A stretch of DNA of 64,000 nucleotides from CAVPOO01 sp963707015 (GTDB taxonomy: Bacteria; Pseudomonadota; Gammaproteobacteria; Thiohalobacterales; Thiohalobacteraceae), in NCBI GenBank assembly GCA_963707015.1, contig CAVPOO010000022.1, positions 1 through 64,000 of the forward strand, written 5' to 3'. Shown here piece after piece: positions 61,698 through 64,000 of the stretch. Made by a program: the position numbers and the translations under genes. How positions within the stretch are numbered: position 1 is the stretch's first letter; each line of letters starts with the position of its first letter. The notes under the pieces are model-generated. The model did no database searches. It was not told the origin of the DNA and saw nothing but the letters and a program-made list of their open reading frames with translations.

Positions 61698-63426
61698 GTG
61701 GACCTTCCTGCGATCCTGCTCGCTGTCGTCGTTGTTCTTGCCGCAACAGCCCTGTGCGTCATCCTGTTCGAGCGCCTCGGTTTCGGGTCGATACTGGGTT
61801 TCATTGTCGCCGGCATCATCATCGGGCCTCACACCCCGGGACTTGTCCCGGTGCGAGCGGTGGACGAGCTGCAGAGCATCGCCGAGCTCGGCGTGGTGCT
61901 GTTTATGTTCACCGTGGGCCTGGAAATGCGCCCCGAGAAGGTCTGGGCCATGCGCCGCCTGATCTTCGGATTGGGATCCGCGCAGATGTTGGTGACCGCG
62001 GCTGTGTTGGCCATGTATCTGGTCTTCTTCGTTCATGTTCACTGGCAAACCGCGACCCTTGTCGGCCTTGCGTTCGGCATGTCCTCCACGGCCATCGTCA
62101 TGGCGACGCTGGGGGATCGTGGGGAGCTCGCCAGCGAGCATGGGCGCACCGCTTTTGCCGTTCTCATGGCGCAGGATCTCTGGATCGTTCCGGTGATGGC
62201 CCTGGTTCCCATCCTGGCCCACACGCAGACACAGACGGCCACGGTCCCCGTGTTGGAAAAGCTCGTGCTGGTGGTGGGTGTGATCGCGGGTATCTTCGTT
62301 GTCGGGCGTTACCTCTTGCCGGCGGCGCTGGGCTATTGCGCGAGCCGGCGCCAGATGGACGCCTTCGGGGTGCTCCTGTTTCTCGCGGTCCTCAGCGCCG
62401 CCTGGGCGGTGGACCGAGTCGGCATCTCCATGACACTCGGCGCCTTTCTGCTCGGGATGCTGCTCTCGGCCACGGATTTCCGCTATCAGATCGAGGCGAC
62501 GGTCGCCCCGTTCAAGCAGACCCTGATGGGCCTGTTTTTCATCGCGGTGGGCATGTCCATCGATGTCAGCGCCCTGCTGCGTGACTGGGAAGCGTTGCTT
62601 GTCCATGTCCCCGTCGTGTTGATGCTAAAGAGCGTGGTACTGATCGGGCTCGTCCTCGCTTTCGGCGTCAGCCGCGCGGCCGCCATCCGAACAGGGTTCT
62701 ATTTGTCCCAGGTGGGCGAATTCGCGTTTGTACTCCTCGGCGCGGCGGCCGTCGCCGGCTTGCTGAGCGCCGGGGGGCACACCTTGGCCATGCTGGTGGT
62801 TGCCGTCAGCATGATCGCAACCCCGTTGCTGATCAAAGCGGGGGATCAACTGGCCAGTCGCCTGCGGGCCATGCCCGCAAAAGCCGTAGCCGATCCGGCC
62901 GCCGACCTGGATCGCCATGTGGTGGTCGTGGGCTACGATGAAGTGGGGCAGCTCATCGACCTGATGCTGGATAAGTCGAACATTCCCCATCTGGCCTTCG
63001 ATCGGGATATCCGCCTGGTTCTTCAGGGCAAACGATCGGGCCGCAATGTTCACTTCGGCGACATGTACAGCCCGGCCACGCAAGAGGCCGCAGGACTCGG
63101 TAGAGCCGCCGCTGCCTATGTGACATCGAGGGACATGGACCATGCCAAGGCTTTGGCTGTCACCTTGCATCGCCTCTATCCGAGCCTGAACGTCTACGTC
63201 CGCGTGCGCACACTCGAGGACCAGGATGCGCTGGTCGCCAAGGGCATCAAGCACGCGGGCACGGGTTATATCGAGAGCACGCTGGTTGCGCGGGAGCATG
63301 CTTCTGAAAGATCTCGGGGTGTCCGAGGACGCCGTCAGCGAACTGGTGAAAGAACTCCACCAGAACGACTACGCGTTGATTCGAGCCAGCAACGGCGAAG
63401 TTCAGGAATCGTCGCAACGCCGATAA
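61698..63426 (+). pseudogene. KefB/KefC-like CPA2 cation/proton antiporter, frameshifted near the end
   Basis: GTG 61698 (VDLPAILLAVVVVLAATALC) is the probable start; the frame is open from TTG 61644. Twelve or so helices carry CPA2 motifs (GSILGFIVAGIIIGPHTPGL, AELGVVLFMFTVGLEMRPEK, LAFGMSSTAIVM). A TrkA-N domain follows (VVVVGYDEVGQLIDLMLDKS, with a changed GxGxxG). Near 63287 one extra base shifts the frame: the natural end RGSMLLKDLGVSEDAVSELV KELHQNDYALIRAS to the stop at 63424 is in the next frame, whereas the raw frame runs to 63482 through unrelated residues. Only the last about 50 residues are affected, so activity may persist. Confidence 0.85.
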
Positions 63427-63478
63427 GGGTAAATCCAGCAGTGTCCTGCGTGTCAAGTGGAATTACAGAGGAAACAGC

Positions 63479-64000
63479 ATGAACGAAGCACACGAGAAAT
63501 CCGCAGCCGATAAACAATCGGCTTCCACAAACGACCTGGAGAAGGCGAGTCTCGACACCGTCTACGCAACGCTCGCGACCTCCCCCAAGGGCCTCGCGTC
63601 GAGCGAGGCGAAGCAGCGGCTCGAGAAGTACGGCCGCAACGAGCTGGTAGAGGAAGAGGTCAGCGAGCTGCAGAAGTTGCTGCGCTTTTTCACGGGGCCC
63701 ATCGCCTACATGATCGAGGCCGCCGCGGTGCTCTCGCTGTTGATGGGGCACTGGGCGGACCTGACCATCATCCTGGTGCTGCTGTTCTACAACGCCATCT
63801 CGGGGTTCTGGCAGGAGCGCAAGGCCTCCGATGCCCTGGCCGCTCTGAAGGCGGGCATGGCCCCGAAGGCCACCGCGTTGCGCGACGGGAAATTCGGCGC
63901 CATCGACGCCGCCGAGGTCGTTCCGGGTGACGTGTTGCGTATCAAGCTCGGCGAGATCGTCCCCGCCGACGTGCGCTTCATCGACGGGGACTACATCAGC
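63479..64000 (+). CDS. plasma-membrane P-type H+-ATPase (IIIA), N-terminal part
   Basis: ATG 63479 follows AGAGGAAA by seven bases; the frame is open to the window edge (174 codons). After a soluble lead of about 20 residues comes the cation-ATPase N domain (GLASSEAKQRLEKYGRNELV). Helices M1 and M2 follow (PIAYMIEAAAVLSLLMGHWA, ILVLLFYNAISGFWQERKAS), then the start of the actuator domain (VVPGDVLRIKLGEIVPADVR). The FTGPIAYMIEAA and NAISGFWQE stretches are typical of PMA-type proton pumps. The catalytic DKTG lies beyond the window. It probably forms an operon with the Kef-like gene. Confidence 0.93.
   Translation, partial: MNEAHEKSAADKQSASTNDLEKASLDTVYATLATSPKGLASSEAKQRLEKYGRNELVEEEVSELQKLLRFFTGPIAYMIEAAAVLSLLMGHWADLTIILVLLFYNAISGFWQERKASDALAALKAGMAPKATALRDGKFGAIDAAEVVPGDVLRIKLGEIVPADVRFIDGDYIS

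Overview
The window reads as chromosome of a GC-rich, probably sulfur-oxidising gammaproteobacterium. The basis is a proteobacterial nuo operon that runs into an initiator tRNA, a thiosulfate dehydrogenase of the fused TsdBA type otherwise known from purple sulfur bacteria, a fused LplT-Aas lipid-repair enzyme, and the general style of the stress genes. Genus cannot be fixed by reading.

Layout. (1) 1-12135 is the respiratory complex I operon, end of nuoD through nuoN, all intact and tightly packed on the + strand. (2) 12240-12405 is a tRNA-fMet with its own promoter and terminator. Related bacteria often carry rimP-nusA-infB next; here the sequence turns at once into accessory DNA. (3) 12.4-36 kb is a mosaic: an Asp/Gln/Arg-repeat secreted protein, a cytochrome/beta-barrel pair of lower GC, LplT-Aas, an LVIVD propeller protein with a duplicated 3' end, IS91-type and integrase debris, remnants of an integrative conjugative element (RAQPRD and TIGR03758 families), a HigBA module, truncated FUSC and AaeA-like efflux genes, a SulP/K+-channel junction, and a BI-1/HPF-like/POT cluster with partial duplication. 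(4) 36.1-45.4 kb is an intact minus-strand Mrp-type cation/proton antiporter operon with three MrpD-like subunits, ending in a universal stress protein and nhaR. (5) 45.6-52.5 kb is dense in toxin-antitoxin modules, repeats, a frameshifted DUF4143 ATPase, a DDE transposase and a complete RAYT element bounded by 26-bp inverted repeats. (6) 52.6-64 kb returns to mostly intact genes: an orphan TRAP binding protein, PPK2, a MarC-family protein, TsdBA, a large MscS channel, a DUF3124 protein, a frameshifted KefB-like antiporter and the start of a P-type H+-ATPase.

How it fits together. Complex I and TsdBA handle electrons. Mrp, NhaR, the Kef-like antiporter, the P-type ATPase and MscS form an ion, pH and osmotic homeostasis set, and Usp, HPF-like, BI-1 and PPK2 add stress functions. 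The most informative structural story is the REP-associated transposase family: one full element sits inside a duplicated higA, two internally deleted derivatives keep both ends and the transposase start, and a solo end abuts a truncated FUSC gene. Five broken genes each look as if one base had been inserted (near 24075, 29610, 33657, 48345 and 63287), so the reads should be checked before they are accepted as pseudogenes.
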